Origin: Acidaminobacter hydrogenoformans DSM 2784
Lineage (GTDB): Bacteria; Bacillota; Clostridia; Peptostreptococcales; Acidaminobacteraceae
Direction: 5' to 3'
DNA: 64,000 nucleotides
Assembly: GCF_900103005.1 (NCBI RefSeq)
Contig: NZ_FMWL01000003.1
Span: forward strand, 124,001 to 188,000
This document shows positions 34,203 to 44,026 of this stretch, in pieces. The position numbers were made by a program, and so were the translations under genes. Position 1 is the first letter of the stretch. Each line of letters opens with the position of its first letter. The notes under the pieces were generated by a model, which saw only the letters and a list, made by a program, of their open reading frames with translations, did not search any database and was not told the origin of the DNA.

Positions 34203-35933
34203 TTATAGCCCGTAGGCCTTAAACTTCCGGTAAAGTGTCGCACGGCTGATACCAAGCGCCGTGGCCATGGCGGCAATTCCGTCTTTGGTTTTTCCATAAA
34301 GAAGAATAGCCTTTTGGATTTCTTCCGCCTCCAGGTCTTCCAAAGATTTGATGCCTGTGGAAACCTCGACGCCTTGTACAGTGCCACCCGCTCCCAGCCC
34401 TTGTCTGACCCTCTTAGGCAGATCCATCACCTTTAAAGTCTCTCCGGAGGAGACGTGAACCGCATACTCAATGGCATTTTCCAGTTCTCTGACGTTGCCG
34501 GGCCAGTCGTAGCGCTTAATAGTCCAAAGGGCCTCGTTCGAAAGCTTCTCAACCTGCTTTCCGAGTCTCTGACAATGCTTTTTCAAAAAGATGGTCCCCA
34601 GACTTTCCAGATCGCTTTTTCGGGCTCTCAGCGGCGGAATATGCAGCGGAATCACATTGATTCTGTAATACAAATCCTCCCTGAACTCACCCTCCCGGAC
34701 CATTTCTTCCAGAGGTTTGTTCGTGGCGGCTATCAGTCTGACATCCACTGGGATCGCGCCCCGCCCGCCCACTTTGTAGATCTGCTGATCCTGAAGTACC
34801 CGGAGCAGCTTAGCCTGTAGGTGCAGAGGCAGATCTCCAATCTCATCCAAAAAAAGTGTGCCTCGGTGGGCCTGCTCAAAACGGCCAATCCGTCCTCCGC
34901 TGACAGCGCCTGTGAAGGCACCCTCCTCATAGCCAAAGAGCTCGCTTTCGAGAAGCGCCTCCGGGATTGCGGCACAGTTGACCGGTATGAACGCTCTGTC
35001 CTTTCTGTCGCTCTCACTGTGAATAGAACGGGCAAAAAGTTCTTTTCCTGTCCCGCTTTCACCCAAAATCAAGACGGTGGACTTACTTTTTGAGACGCGT
35101 TTTGCGAGATCTATAGCTTCTTGCAGCGCCCGATCCTTCCCTAGTATGTCTTCGAAATTTGTAGGCTGCTGCTCTGAAAACATTTTATTGAATTGCCGGA
35201 TCACGTCCTTTAAAGGACGAAGCTGAAGCACGTACCTGACTGTCTCAAGCCCATGGGTAACGGGATGAACCTGAATGGAATACCTGCGTTTTCCCATGGA
35301 TTCAAGGGCAACACTGCCCCCTTGAATCGCCTTGAGGATACCGCTGCCCAGAATATCATCCAGAACAAGTCCGCCAAGAGGCACGTCAATCAGCCGGCGC
35401 GCTGCGTCATTTGCCCCAACAACAGCGCCGTTCGGCGTTATGGAAAGTATAGGGGTCTCTATAGCGTCTGTCAAAACTTCAAGTTCTTTATTCCTGCGAT
35501 TTTCAGCGACCTTAGACGCTATAAGCTTCCCCATTTTATCAAGAAAATCCAACAGTATACCTCTTTGATTCAACAGCTTCAGCTTTTCTTCGTTGTCAAA
35601 AGCGATCAAACCAATGACACCTACCACAGCGCCTTCCACTAAAATGGGCGAACACACTTCCGCGCTCTCACGGCAGCGCGACCGATCCCCACAAGTCAGA
35701 CAAGCCGCGTCCTTTCCAGGCGCTTCGATTATATAAGGCTGTCCCGTATGAACCGACTTTTCAAAGACTGACCCCACCGCGATTTTCCTGCCTACCTCAT
35801 GGCCATACAGACCCGTTGCGGCGACGCGAAGGCCCTGCCGGTCGACTATAGTGACCTCGACACCAAGGACACTGTGAATCGCCTGAACGACGTCTTGAAG
35901 CATCAGCGCTATTTCTGAGATTTCAGAATGCAA
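34203..35933 (-). CDS. Sigma-54-dependent transcriptional activator with cysteine-rich GAF domain
   Basis: A 576-residue enhancer-binding protein. Domains: GAF-like sensor (about 1-140), PAS-like region (about 150-240), AAA+ module (P-loop GESGTGKE at 291-298, GAFTGA at 338-343 for sigma-54 contact), and a Fis-type HTH at the C-terminus ([16 protein letters not shown]). The GAF domain holds C78, C81, C87 and C94, a spacing that could bind Fe-S or Zn or sense thiols. Its position next to a sigma-54 promoter and the cysteine desulfidase suggests a CdsR/CyuR-like role in cysteine breakdown. Confidence 0.9.
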   Translation of the reverse strand: MHSEISEIALMLQDVVQAIHSVLGVEVTIVDRQGLRVAATGLYGHEVGRKIAVGSVFEKSVHTGQPYIIEAPGKDAACLTCGDRSRCRESAEVCSPILVEGAVVGVIGLIAFDNEEKLKLLNQRGILLDFLDKMGKLIASKVAENRRNKELEVLTDAIETPILSITPNGAVVGANDAARRLIDVPLGGLVLDDILGSGILKAIQGGSVALESMGKRRYSIQVHPVTHGLETVRYVLQLRPLKDVIRQFNKMFSEQQPTNFEDILGKDRALQEAIDLAKRVSKSKSTVLILGESGTGKELFARSIHSESDRKDRAFIPVNCAAIPEALLESELFGYEEGAFTGAVSGGRIGRFEQAHRGTLFLDEIGDLPLHLQAKLLRVLQDQQIYKVGGRGAIPVDVRLIAATNKPLEEMVREGEFREDLYYRINVIPLHIPPLRARKSDLESLGTIFLKKHCQRLGKQVEKLSNEALWTIKRYDWPGNVRELENAIEYAVHVSSGETLKVMDLPKRVRQGLGAGGTVQGVEVSTGIKSLEDLEAEEIQKAILLYGKTKDGIAAMATALGISRATLYRKFKAYGL

Positions 35934-35947
35934 GGGCTTCCCCCTCC

Positions 35948-36679
35948 TTACTCGCTCATCTCACTATCCAGAGCATCAAAAAAAGCTTTCATAATGCCAG
36001 CGCGCTTCAGTGCCATAGCCCTGCCCACTTCAGTGACCATACGTTCGGGAATGCGCTTCAGCTTAACTATATACTCCACATTGGGCGCATGGTTCTCGAG
36101 ATTTAAAATCCGCCCATTCTCTGTCAAGTTTTCTGAGGTGTAGGTCTCGAGATCTACTTTTCTATAGAGCTGCGCGCCTTCTTGACCCGCCATCATAAAA
36201 GTTCTCGCTACGCCAACTGCCCCTATTGCGTCCAGCTTGTCCGCGTCATACAAAATTGCGGCCTCCAGGGAGGCTGGCCTTTGGCCACTGCGGTAACGGT
36301 GGGTTATAATGGCCTTTTGAATTTCTTCAATGATTTCCATTCGGATCCCCATCCGCTCCAGAATTTCTCTGGCCTTGACCGCGCCTATGACGGCGTGGTC
36401 CGTATTTCCCGTAAGATCGAGGTCTTCCTCCCTTCTGCCAATGTCATGAAGGAGGACCGCAGGAATGAGCACCTCGTAATTGACTTCCGGGTAAAAACTC
36501 GCGATTTTGAGGGCCAACTTGTAAACACGTCTCACATGGTCAATATCGTGGGCTGAGCACGACAAAGCGTCCTCCACCATCATCCATAAAAGCTCCTCAT
36601 ATTGAGATTCAGTTATGCTTTTTATTTCCTTAAGGGCAAGAAGGTCTGATGTTTGCTGTATAGCGGTAGGCTGATTCAT
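35948..36679 (-). CDS. HD domain phosphohydrolase
   Basis: A 243-residue protein with the HD-superfamily metal motif: H in SAHDIDHVRRVY, the HD pair in LLHDIGRRE, and D in LYDADKLDAIG. It resembles the YedJ-like group with presumed nucleotide or phosphomonoester substrates. The start ATG 36679 has AGGAG upstream. Its stop lies 14 bases before the activator gene, so the two are likely cotranscribed. Confidence 0.85.
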   Translation of the reverse strand: MNQPTAIQQTSDLLALKEIKSITESQYEELLWMMVEDALSCSAHDIDHVRRVYKLALKIASFYPEVNYEVLIPAVLLHDIGRREEDLDLTGNTDHAVIGAVKAREILERMGIRMEIIEEIQKAIITHRYRSGQRPASLEAAILYDADKLDAIGAVGVARTFMMAGQEGAQLYRKVDLETYTSENLTENGRILNLENHAPNVEYIVKLKRIPERMVTEVGRAMALKRAGIMKAFFDALDSEMSE

Positions 36680-36757
36680 TCATAAAACTCCTAATCAAAA
36701 TTTGACATGACCGCTGGTGATAGATCTTCCAGGCTGACGCCACATGTCCTGTACTTC

Positions 36758-37822
36758 TTACGGCTGTAAATAGACCGCTTCAACGACGTCAAATATGGCT
36801 TCGCGAGCCGAATTGACGCGATCCGTCAGTTTATAGCCCTCTTCCTTCGCCGTGGCTTTAAATGCTTCAAAGCTTTCATAGAGCGGCGTCTGAGAAGGGA
36901 ATTCGTGGGCATCGTAAAATCGTATCCGCGCTTCAGTCATGGTATTCGTGTCATAAGCATATACCGGTGTATTGTTGCCGCCATAAACGAGCGCATTCAT
37001 AAGCATGACGAAATAGTGCTGCAGATTTTGATGAGATGATCGAAGGGCTTCTGGCAGCTGAGTGTTGTCCATTTGGCTCAAAAGAGCCTCCACAGCCGTT
37101 ACTCTGCCCCACATTTCATCCAGTGATATTATCATGGCTGCGTCACTGAACGTCCTGGCTGAAAGCTCTCTCGCCATACTTTTGAGATAGCCTGCGAACC
37201 AATCTCCAAGTCCAGGCAAGTAGTTCATGTATTGGTCGTAATCAATGACCAGATAATACATGCCTTCCTGGGTTTCAACTGTAAAATAAGCTTCTCTGTA
37301 AGCTTGAATTTCATCTGACAAGGCTTGGTCACCCAAGCTGGAAGGCGTCTCAATTACCATATTAAGCGCTTCCCTGTTAAAGATTTCTCGCTCAAAGAGC
37401 TTTGCTGCCAGCGCGTCGCTGACTGCGCCATAGTTGGCATCCCTTTCAAGAGCCTTGATCTGAGCACCTTCAAATAAACTCAGCATTTGATCTGCGTATT
37501 CAGGAGACAACGTCTCAATCTGAGCCTCGACAATAGTCGCCAACGTAGCTATCCCCTCTATGCCAGGGTAATCCAAGAGATATTTTTCAAAGTCTTCAAT
37601 TGTTTTTTTCTGAGCTTCCTCATTAGACGCATCTGGCACTTCTGGTTCTTCCGGCTCATCCTTTGGATCCGGAATATTCACACCTGGCTCTTCCGGCGGA
37701 ACCTGACTGTCCGGTGGCGTCTCAGCATTACCACCGCATGCCGTCAATGCCAAGGAGAAAATGAAAACTGATAAAACAACGAAAATGAGTTTAGAAACTT
37801 TAAAATTATTCAAACGAAACAT
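36758..37822 (-). CDS. Putative lipoprotein, function unknown
   Basis: A 354-residue exported protein. The signal peptide ends in a lipobox LTAC (Cys about residue 29), followed by a Pro/Glu-rich linker (about 33-68) and a mostly helical domain with no family I recognise. It should be anchored to the outer face of the membrane. The start ATG follows AGGGAGGTTGTTGTT. No clear functional link with the HD protein downstream. Confidence 0.75.
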   Translation of the reverse strand: MFRLNNFKVSKLIFVVLSVFIFSLALTACGGNAETPPDSQVPPEEPGVNIPDPKDEPEEPEVPDASNEEAQKKTIEDFEKYLLDYPGIEGIATLATIVEAQIETLSPEYADQMLSLFEGAQIKALERDANYGAVSDALAAKLFEREIFNREALNMVIETPSSLGDQALSDEIQAYREAYFTVETQEGMYYLVIDYDQYMNYLPGLGDWFAGYLKSMARELSARTFSDAAMIISLDEMWGRVTAVEALLSQMDNTQLPEALRSSHQNLQHYFVMLMNALVYGGNNTPVYAYDTNTMTEARIRFYDAHEFPSQTPLYESFEAFKATAKEEGYKLTDRVNSAREAIFDVVEAVYLQP

Positions 37823-37924
37823 AACAACAACCTCCCTATGGCCTCAGTCTAACATTTTTTTATTAAGCAGGCCTTGCCATAGGATTACAATTTGACCTCA
37901 GAGGACTAACCTATGGTCAGCACT

Positions 37925-38596
37925 TTAGACTTGAGCCTCATCTTCATCCTCATCAAATTCAAAATCATATTGCGTCATCTCAGCCACCTTGGCTTCAATT
38001 TCCTCTTCCGTATAGCCAAGCACTGTCATTTTTCTGAGGCAAAGCGCGACGAACTCATCCAGTCCAAGTTTTTCGACAAAGCCTCTGGTTTTTTCGTATA
38101 CCTTAAGTCCCAGCCATTCTTTCCATGGCATGATTTCCAGTCCAAAGGGTTCATCTGTGCCCTCTTCGATCCCAAACACATCAAATGGATAACGACCCAC
38201 ATATTCGCTGGTCAGTTGGGCCAAAAACATAAAAACAGGCGGATCCAATGCTTCCGGTTCCATTGTTAACAGGTTTTGATAGACCACACGCAGCTGCTCA
38301 ACCACGCGATCCGGTTCCTTGAAGGTGCCGTACAGCTTCTTCTCGACTGACTTAAAATCGACAGCTTTCAGGCAGCCCAAAAAAGTTTCTGGAACACCGA
38401 AATCGGCTGCTGCCTCTCCAGAGTCAGAAGCATCTTCCTGACACTTCCCTGCGGATAGGATCCCCCGGGCTTCAGCAACGGCTTTTGCAGCCTCCAGTGC
38501 CTCCTGCGTATAGTCCTCGTATTGTATCAAGATGACTTCCCTCAGCTGCTCATCCGTCAGTTTTTCCATGCGATCCATGAAAGCATTTTGCGCCAT
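37925..38596 (-). CDS. Acidic hypothetical protein
   Basis: A 223-residue soluble, strongly acidic protein. Its N-terminus (about 10-47) has the EQLREVILIQYEDYTQEALEAA type helix pair seen at the start of several clostridial stress or membrane-associated proteins. The C-terminus ends in a run of Asp and Glu. I cannot name its family or function. Start ATG 38596 follows GGGGGAGGG. Confidence 0.7.
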   Translation of the reverse strand: MAQNAFMDRMEKLTDEQLREVILIQYEDYTQEALEAAKAVAEARGILSAGKCQEDASDSGEAAADFGVPETFLGCLKAVDFKSVEKKLYGTFKEPDRVVEQLRVVYQNLLTMEPEALDPPVFMFLAQLTSEYVGRYPFDVFGIEEGTDEPFGLEIMPWKEWLGLKVYEKTRGFVEKLGLDEFVALCLRKMTVLGYTEEEIEAKVAEMTQYDFEFDEDEDEAQV

Positions 38597-38666
38597 AAAA
38601 TATTGCCCTCCCCCTTAAATTGTGTCTACGTTTACATTATAAACTATTATCCCATTAAGGCCAAAG

Positions 38667-38694
38667 AAAAGAGGCCCAAAACCGGGCCCCTTTT
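38667..38694 (-). terminator. Terminator of the alanine/glycine symporter gene
   Basis: AAAAGGGGCCC pairs with GGGCCTCTTTT on the minus strand around a 6-base loop, followed by CTTTGG. It lies about 35 bases after the symporter stop. Confidence 0.85.
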
Positions 38695-38727
38695 GCGGGA
38701 TGAAACAGTCGATTACTGTCAGAGTAT

Positions 38728-40203
38728 TTACTGCGCTTTTCTTCTTTCCGCTCTTCTCTTTGTAATAGTCTCCCAAAGATCCGCGTTTTTAATGCCAAGC
38801 TTTTTAGGCTCAAAAGTAGGAATCTTAACGCCAGCCTTCAGCTGATCCTCGTAGTCTTTCAGGACAGCGAGGCCTGGTTTTGTGAGGAGAATGATGCCAA
38901 TAATGTTGAGCCAAGCCATGACGCCAACCGCTGCGTCGCCAAGACCCCAAGCGAGGTCAGCCGTACGGACAGCGCCGAAGAATGTCATGAAGAGGAACAC
39001 TATCATTGCACCATGGAATACATATTTTTTGTCAATCTTGGAGCCTCTGAAGAGATATGCTGTTGCAGACTCAGCATAGTAATAATATGCCATCAGTGTA
39101 GTGAAGACGAAGAAGAACAGTGCCAAAGCGACGAAAGCTGAACCGAAGCCTGGGATCAAAGTGTCCATAGCCATTTGCGTGTAAGCAGGGCCATACTGTA
39201 CGCCTGGAATATTTTCAACAATAAAGCTGCCATCAGGACGAACCGTATTGTACATGCCTGTGATCAGAATCATGAAAGCTGTAGCGGAGCAAACGAACAG
39301 CGTGTCAACATAAACTGAGAACGCTTGGACGAGACCTTGCTCAGCCGGGTGATCAACAGCAGAAGCCGCTGCTGCCATTGGACCAGTGCCCTGACCTGCT
39401 TCGTTGGAGTAAACGCCACGCTTGACGCCCCACATGATTGCCGTACCAAGGATGGAACCAAACGCTGCGTCCATACCGAATGCGGAACGGAAGATCAAAG
39501 CAATGACGCCAGGAAGCTGACCAATGTTGACTACAATAATAATAAGTGCAATGATGATGTACGCGATCGCCATAAAAGGAACGATCAGCTCAGCGGCTTT
39601 ACCAATCCGCTTGACGCCGCCAAAGATAATAAGCGCGAGCGTAACGACGAGGAGGCCGCCAGTGACAGATGGCGCAATTCCAAATGCTGTGTTCAGCGCG
39701 CTGGCAATACTGTTGGATTGTACGCCAGGAAGGAAGAGGCCGCAGGAAAGGATAACAGCGACAGCAAAAGTCATGCCATACCATTTGGCGTTGAGACCCT
39801 TCTCAAAGTAATAAGCAGGACCGCCGCGGTATTCGCCGTTGAGCTCTTCTTTCCAAACCTGAGCAAGAGCAGCTTCAATAAATGCAGAACCTGCGCCGAG
39901 GAAGGCGATTGCCCACATCCAGAAAACCGCGCCAGGACCGCCCATTGCGATTGCAGTCGCGACACCAGCGATGTTGCCTGTGCCAACGCGGCCGCCAAGC
40001 GCCATCGCGAAGCTTTGGAAGGAAGAAACGCCAGTGTCTGACGCTTCATTGCCAATAAGAAGCTTGATCATGCGTTTAAAATGTCGAACTTGAGGAAATC
40101 TCATGAGTACTGAAAAGTAGACACCTGCGCCGAGACAAAGATAAACGAGTGCATTAGACCAGATAATACCATTCGCCGCATTGACTATAGCCATTAAATC
40201 CAA
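38728..40203 (-). CDS. Sodium:alanine/glycine symporter (AgcS family)
   Basis: A 491-residue integral membrane amino-acid importer with about 11 membrane segments. AgcS hallmarks are GGRVGTGNIAGVATAIAMGGPGAVFWMW (split across residues about 70-97), the GAGSAFIEAALAQ block and SNEAGQGTGPMAAAAS. It imports alanine or glycine with Na+. There is no glycine riboswitch upstream. The 467-base gap at 40204-40670 is AT-rich, with T runs, and holds no gene or RNA I can support beyond its promoter. Confidence 0.92.
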   Translation of the reverse strand: MDLMAIVNAANGIIWSNALVYLCLGAGVYFSVLMRFPQVRHFKRMIKLLIGNEASDTGVSSFQSFAMALGGRVGTGNIAGVATAIAMGGPGAVFWMWAIAFLGAGSAFIEAALAQVWKEELNGEYRGGPAYYFEKGLNAKWYGMTFAVAVILSCGLFLPGVQSNSIASALNTAFGIAPSVTGGLLVVTLALIIFGGVKRIGKAAELIVPFMAIAYIIIALIIIVVNIGQLPGVIALIFRSAFGMDAAFGSILGTAIMWGVKRGVYSNEAGQGTGPMAAAASAVDHPAEQGLVQAFSVYVDTLFVCSATAFMILITGMYNTVRPDGSFIVENIPGVQYGPAYTQMAMDTLIPGFGSAFVALALFFFVFTTLMAYYYYAESATAYLFRGSKIDKKYVFHGAMIVFLFMTFFGAVRTADLAWGLGDAAVGVMAWLNIIGIILLTKPGLAVLKDYEDQLKAGVKIPTFEPKKLGIKNADLWETITKRRAERRKAQ

Positions 40204-40670
40204 ATAAATTCCTCCTTCAGTTTGACAATTAGTCGTAGGTTCAGCTCATCCCGCAATTCACTAAACCTGTTATCATGGTATCAAAGCTATGAAACGCTGT
40301 CAATTGAGACGATTCATCTATCTGAAAATTCACAGCCATTTTCATCGCGTTTATTCATTTTTTTTGTATTTTTTTGAGTTTTTTTGGACATCAAAATTCA
40401 AAATCTTGTTATTAATTTATAATTTTATTTACTTTTAAATTTATGGATTGACCATTCAATTTTTTTGGTATTTGTGATGTTTTTTAGCGTTACCATTTTG
40501 TAACCCTCATTAATTTAAATATTACAATAATTGTTGTTTAATAATTGAAATATATTAAAATATCTGCGTTGCAATAGAATTAGCACCATTACAAATTTTT
40601 AATAATTTCGACAAAATTTCAATGACAGCATGGATATACCTCACTAATGCGTGCCATGTGAGCGATAAGC

Positions 40671-41096
40671 TCACAGTTCCCACAGCTGTGCTTCGCGGGA
40701 TAAACCCGGGATCACCTTAATGGTTCCGAGGTCCTCAAGAGAAACCCACATTGAATCCAGATGCTCACTGCTCAGCTGTACCTTGGGATTTGAAGCGTCA
40801 AGGGCGCATAAAAAGATGATGCCTATTACCTGAGTATCTTTATCGCGTTTGGAGTCATACACTGTCAAAGGTTTTACAACACTTATTTTCAGACCGGTTT
40901 CCTCATAGACCTCCCTCTTGACTGCCTCTTCATAGCATTCCCCAAGGTTCATGCGCCCTCCCGGCAGTTCCCAATAGCCAGTCTCCCCTTTGCTGGGTCT
41001 GCTCCTCAACAGCAGGAGAATTTTCCCTTCTGCTAAAATAGCTGCCCTGAGAGCTATGCCAAAGCCGACCTCTTGCTGTCTCTGATCTTGAATCAT
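40671..41096 (-). CDS. Nudix hydrolase
   Basis: A 141-residue Nudix protein with the box GGRMNLGECYEEAVKREVYE continuing ETGL (about 46-69). The substrate (oxidised nucleotide or sugar nucleotide) cannot be told from sequence. It lies 20 bases after msrB in the same direction, which would fit an oxidative damage operon. The stop codon lies in a GTGAGC/GCTCAC hairpin that lacks a U tract. Confidence 0.85.
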   Translation of the reverse strand: MIQDQRQQEVGFGIALRAAILAEGKILLLLRSRPSKGETGYWELPGGRMNLGECYEEAVKREVYEETGLKISVVKPLTVYDSKRDKDTQVIGIIFLCALDASNPKVQLSSEHLDSMWVSLEDLGTIKVIPGLSREAQLWEL

Positions 41097-41116
41097 AATA
41101 TCCCCCTACCAAATGT

Positions 41117-41578
41117 TTATTTCTTATCAAATTTATATTTATACTGCCCATAACCTTCTGTCTCGAGCTGACCGAGGGGAATAAACCTCAAGGACGCTGA
41201 GTTAATGCAGTACCTTAAGCCCAGTGGCGGCGGACCGTCGTTGAACACATGGCCCAAATGAGAATCCCCATGCTTGCTCCTGACTTCAGTACGCACCATA
41301 AAATGTGAGCGGTCGGTTTTTTCCACAATATGGTCCGGTTCCAAGGGCTTCGAAAAACTTGGCCAGCCACAGCTGGACTCAAATTTATCTTCTGACGAAA
41401 AAAGAGGCTCTCCGGAGACCACATCTACATAGATGCCCGCCTCGAAAAAATCCCAAAATTCATTGGAAAAAGGCCGCTCAGTTCCATTTTTTTGCGTCAC
41501 CTGAAACGCTTCTTCACTAAGGTGCCTTTTACGGGTCTCGATTTGAACTGGATCGACATCCCAACGCATTTTTTCCAC
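41117..41578 (-). CDS. msrB: Peptide-methionine (R)-S-oxide reductase
   Basis: Repairs methionine R-sulfoxide in proteins. The 153-residue protein has [13 protein letters not shown] (Cys about 70), [13 protein letters not shown] and the catalytic cysteine in [11 protein letters not shown]. The zinc-binding CxxC pairs of some MsrBs are absent. It diverges from the free methionine sulfoxide reductase gene with a 76-base shared promoter gap. Confidence 0.93.
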   Translation of the reverse strand: MEKMRWDVDPVQIETRKRHLSEEAFQVTQKNGTERPFSNEFWDFFEAGIYVDVVSGEPLFSSEDKFESSCGWPSFSKPLEPDHIVEKTDRSHFMVRTEVRSKHGDSHLGHVFNDGPPPLGLRYCINSASLRFIPLGQLETEGYGQYKYKFDKK

Positions 41579-41654
41579 GTCTTCTTCATCTCCTTTTCAA
41601 AACATAAGCAAAAAATGCTATACTGATTTTAGACTTTGCTATGGAGGGATCTTC

Positions 41655-42161
41655 TTGAAACCACTTGAAGCTATTGAATTCCAAACAAAAAAGCAACTTT
41701 ACGACTTTATGGCCGTGCGTCTGAAAGCCTATCTGGAAGAGGCGCCGGACTGGTGTGCCGCCCTCGGGAATGCTTCAGCTTTGTTTAATGCCTTGCTGAA
41801 GGATCTCAATTGGGCCGGCTTTTATCTGATGAAGCAGGAAATGCTTGTTCTCGGTCCCTTCCAGGGCAAGCCTGCCTGCGTTCAAATAGAACTGGGCAAA
41901 GGCGTCTGCGGCACTGCGGCTCTGAAAAAAGATACCCAGCTCGTAGCTGACGTCCACGCTTTTGAAGGACACATAGCTTGTGACAGCGCCTCAAATTCTG
42001 AACTGGTTGTACCCATTCTGTACGAAAATGAGACCGTGGGGGTCATTGATCTCGACAGCCCTCTCTACGAACGGTTTGACGAGGAAGATGCCCGGGGCTT
42101 TGAACGCATTGCCCAAATATTGTCTGAAAAAATTGACTGGCAGGCTGTACTTAACCGGTAA
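41655..42161 (+). CDS. GAF domain free methionine-R-sulfoxide reductase
   Basis: A 168-residue GAF protein of the fRMsr class, which reduces free methionine R-sulfoxide. Signature segments are LGPFQGKPACVQIELGKGVC and HIACDSASNSELVVP, containing the three catalytic cysteines. Start is a TTG at 41655 behind GGAGGGAT. It is followed 15 bases later by the asparaginase gene. Confidence 0.9.
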   Translation: MKPLEAIEFQTKKQLYDFMAVRLKAYLEEAPDWCAALGNASALFNALLKDLNWAGFYLMKQEMLVLGPFQGKPACVQIELGKGVCGTAALKKDTQLVADVHAFEGHIACDSASNSELVVPILYENETVGVIDLDSPLYERFDEEDARGFERIAQILSEKIDWQAVLNR

Positions 42162-42176
42162 AAGGAGGCAGATCAA

Positions 42177-43223
42177 ATGTCAGAGCCATTAGTCAGTGTC
42201 ATTCGCGGTGGCCGCGTGGAATCCATCCATAGAGGCGACTGGGTCGTTGTTGACATTCAGGGCCGCATCCTGGCCCATAAAGGCGATCCAATGAAGCGGA
42301 CGTTCTGGAGATCATCGGCAAAGCCCTTCCAGGCGATCCCTACGCTGGAATCCGGCGCAGAATCGCGCTTTTCCATGTCTACCGAAGAAATCTCCCTGTT
42401 ATGCGCCAGTCACAACGGAGAGGTACGCCATGTCGAAACCGCGCTGGGACTCCTCGAGAAACTGGGACTTAGCGCAGACAACCTGGACTGCGGCGCGGCT
42501 CAGCCTATGCTCCAGGAAGCCGCCTTTGAGACGATTAAGCGGGGCGAAAGCTTCAGCCCCCTCCAAAATCCGTGTTCAGGCAAGCACAGCGGCATGCTCG
42601 CCCTCTGCCTGCTAAAGGGTTGGCCGCTGGAGAATTATATTTCCAAGGATCACCCGGTCCAGCGGGAAATGCTGAAATCCATTGCCCATTCCGTCTCCAT
42701 GGCGGAAGGCGACATAGGTCTTGCCATTGACGGTTGCGGCGTTCCGGTATTCGAGCTCCCCATCTACAACATGGCTCTGGCTTATGCAAGACTGAGCCAG
42801 CCTGAAGCCTTTTTCAAAGATGACGGTCTCAAGGCTGCCAGGCGCGTCGCCAGCGCCATGACCAACGCGCCTTTTTTCGTCGCGGGTACAAAGCGCCTGG
42901 ACACTAACTTAATGGAGGTTACAAAAGGTAGAATTCTGGCGAAGCTCGGCGCGGAGTCCGTTTACTGTATAAGCTTGATGTCGAAGGGCATTGGCATAGC
43001 CTTGAAAATTGATGATGGCAGCTACCGCGGGATTGACCCGGTCATCATAGACCTGCTCCGGCGGATGGGTGCGCTCAGCGACGACGAGCTTGAGGCGTTG
43101 TCCCATCACCGCAGGCCTCTCCTGAAGAACCACAGAAAAGAAGTCATCGGTCACCTGGAGTGCACGGACACTTCAGACAGTTTCCAGTTTGACGCCACCT
43201 GGTCCCATGCGTCTTTGGAATGA
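42177..43223 (+). CDS. L-asparaginase II family protein
   Basis: A 348-residue member of the thermolabile L-asparaginase/AnsA (PF06089) family. Family blocks: RSSAKPFQAIP, LLCASHNGE, NPCSGKHSGML and DGCGVPVFELP. It hydrolyses asparagine to aspartate and ammonia. Start ATG follows AAAGGAGG. Cotranscription with the fRMsr gene is likely; a large terminator follows. Confidence 0.9.
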   Translation: MSEPLVSVIRGGRVESIHRGDWVVVDIQGRILAHKGDPMKRTFWRSSAKPFQAIPTLESGAESRFSMSTEEISLLCASHNGEVRHVETALGLLEKLGLSADNLDCGAAQPMLQEAAFETIKRGESFSPLQNPCSGKHSGMLALCLLKGWPLENYISKDHPVQREMLKSIAHSVSMAEGDIGLAIDGCGVPVFELPIYNMALAYARLSQPEAFFKDDGLKAARRVASAMTNAPFFVAGTKRLDTNLMEVTKGRILAKLGAESVYCISLMSKGIGIALKIDDGSYRGIDPVIIDLLRRMGALSDDELEALSHHRRPLLKNHRKEVIGHLECTDTSDSFQFDATWSHASLE

Positions 43224-43270
43224 AAATAAGGGCACACTAAACACTAAAAACTTAATCGTTTAAAAAGCAC

Positions 43271-43337
43271 AAAGACCACACCAGGAAGCGGACGGCGAGC
43301 AAAGCGCCCAGCCGTCACCCTCCCGGTGTGGTCTTTT
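43271..43337. terminator. Large bidirectional terminator
   Basis: AAAGACCACACC pairs with GGTGTGGTCTTT and encloses an inner GACGGC/GCCGTC stem. It sits between the convergent asparaginase and HutD genes and overlaps the HutD stop. Confidence 0.9.
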
Positions 43338-44014
43338 CAGGTTTCCATATAAAGCAGCAAGAGATCACAACCCTCACTCAGCACCAGCGCTGTCCCCCGC
43401 AGCGCTCTGACGGCGCCGCTAAGCCTTACGTAATCGCCGCGTTCCAAACGAATCACGTTCTTGACATCCTCCTCAAAAACAACGACCTCCGCCGCAGACA
43501 CACTGCCTGTGACTTTTTCTGATAAAGCCTCCGGAAAAAACACCGCGAGGTGCCCCTTCGCGTCAGGTCTGCGTTCTGAAAGCCAGGCTTCAATCCACGA
43601 AGGTCCCGCAGGCGCAGCAAGCTGCTCCGCTGAAACATGGGCCATTTTCCCAAACAGCCCTTTTCGCAGCATTAAGTTAAAATCCGTTGCTTCGCCAAAG
43701 GATGTCGTTGGTGTGCCGCCATCAAAGGCATGCACCTGAAGGGGCGCCAGCTCAACTTTCAGCGTGCCATCCTGAGTTTGAGGCGCGTGCTCCAGCACGA
43801 CCGGCCCGCTGAGCATAGCGATCCAGCGCTGATAATCCGGCAGGGCCGTAAAGCGAGAAGGACTCTCCTCAATAACTGCGCTGCTGACTCTGAACGCGAA
43901 ATCCCGCCCGCCATAAGTTGAGCATGCCGGAAAAAGGTCAATTTGCGTCGTGGTCCCGCCTGACCATCTATTTGCCGTCATCTGCTCTTTTCTGACTATC
44001 AAGGCTTCAATCAT
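43337..44014 (-). CDS. HutD/Ves family protein
   Basis: A 225-residue cupin-type protein of the HutD/Ves family: NRWSGGTTTQIDLFP near the N-terminus, FRVSSAVIEESPSRF, and the DFNLMLRKG block. HutD genes often sit with histidine-use genes, and Ves is linked to cold stress; no hut gene is visible here. It follows the DUF1835 gene after 12 bases. Confidence 0.85.
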   Translation of the reverse strand: MIEALIVRKEQMTANRWSGGTTTQIDLFPACSTYGGRDFAFRVSSAVIEESPSRFTALPDYQRWIAMLSGPVVLEHAPQTQDGTLKVELAPLQVHAFDGGTPTTSFGEATDFNLMLRKGLFGKMAHVSAEQLAAPAGPSWIEAWLSERRPDAKGHLAVFFPEALSEKVTGSVSAAEVVVFEEDVKNVIRLERGDYVRLSGAVRALRGTALVLSEGCDLLLLYMET

Positions 44015-44026
44015 AAACAGTCACTC

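Noticed and set aside
40204-40670. Glycine riboswitch upstream of the AgcS symporter
   Set aside because: The region is AT-rich with no glycine aptamer signature and no terminator before the gene.
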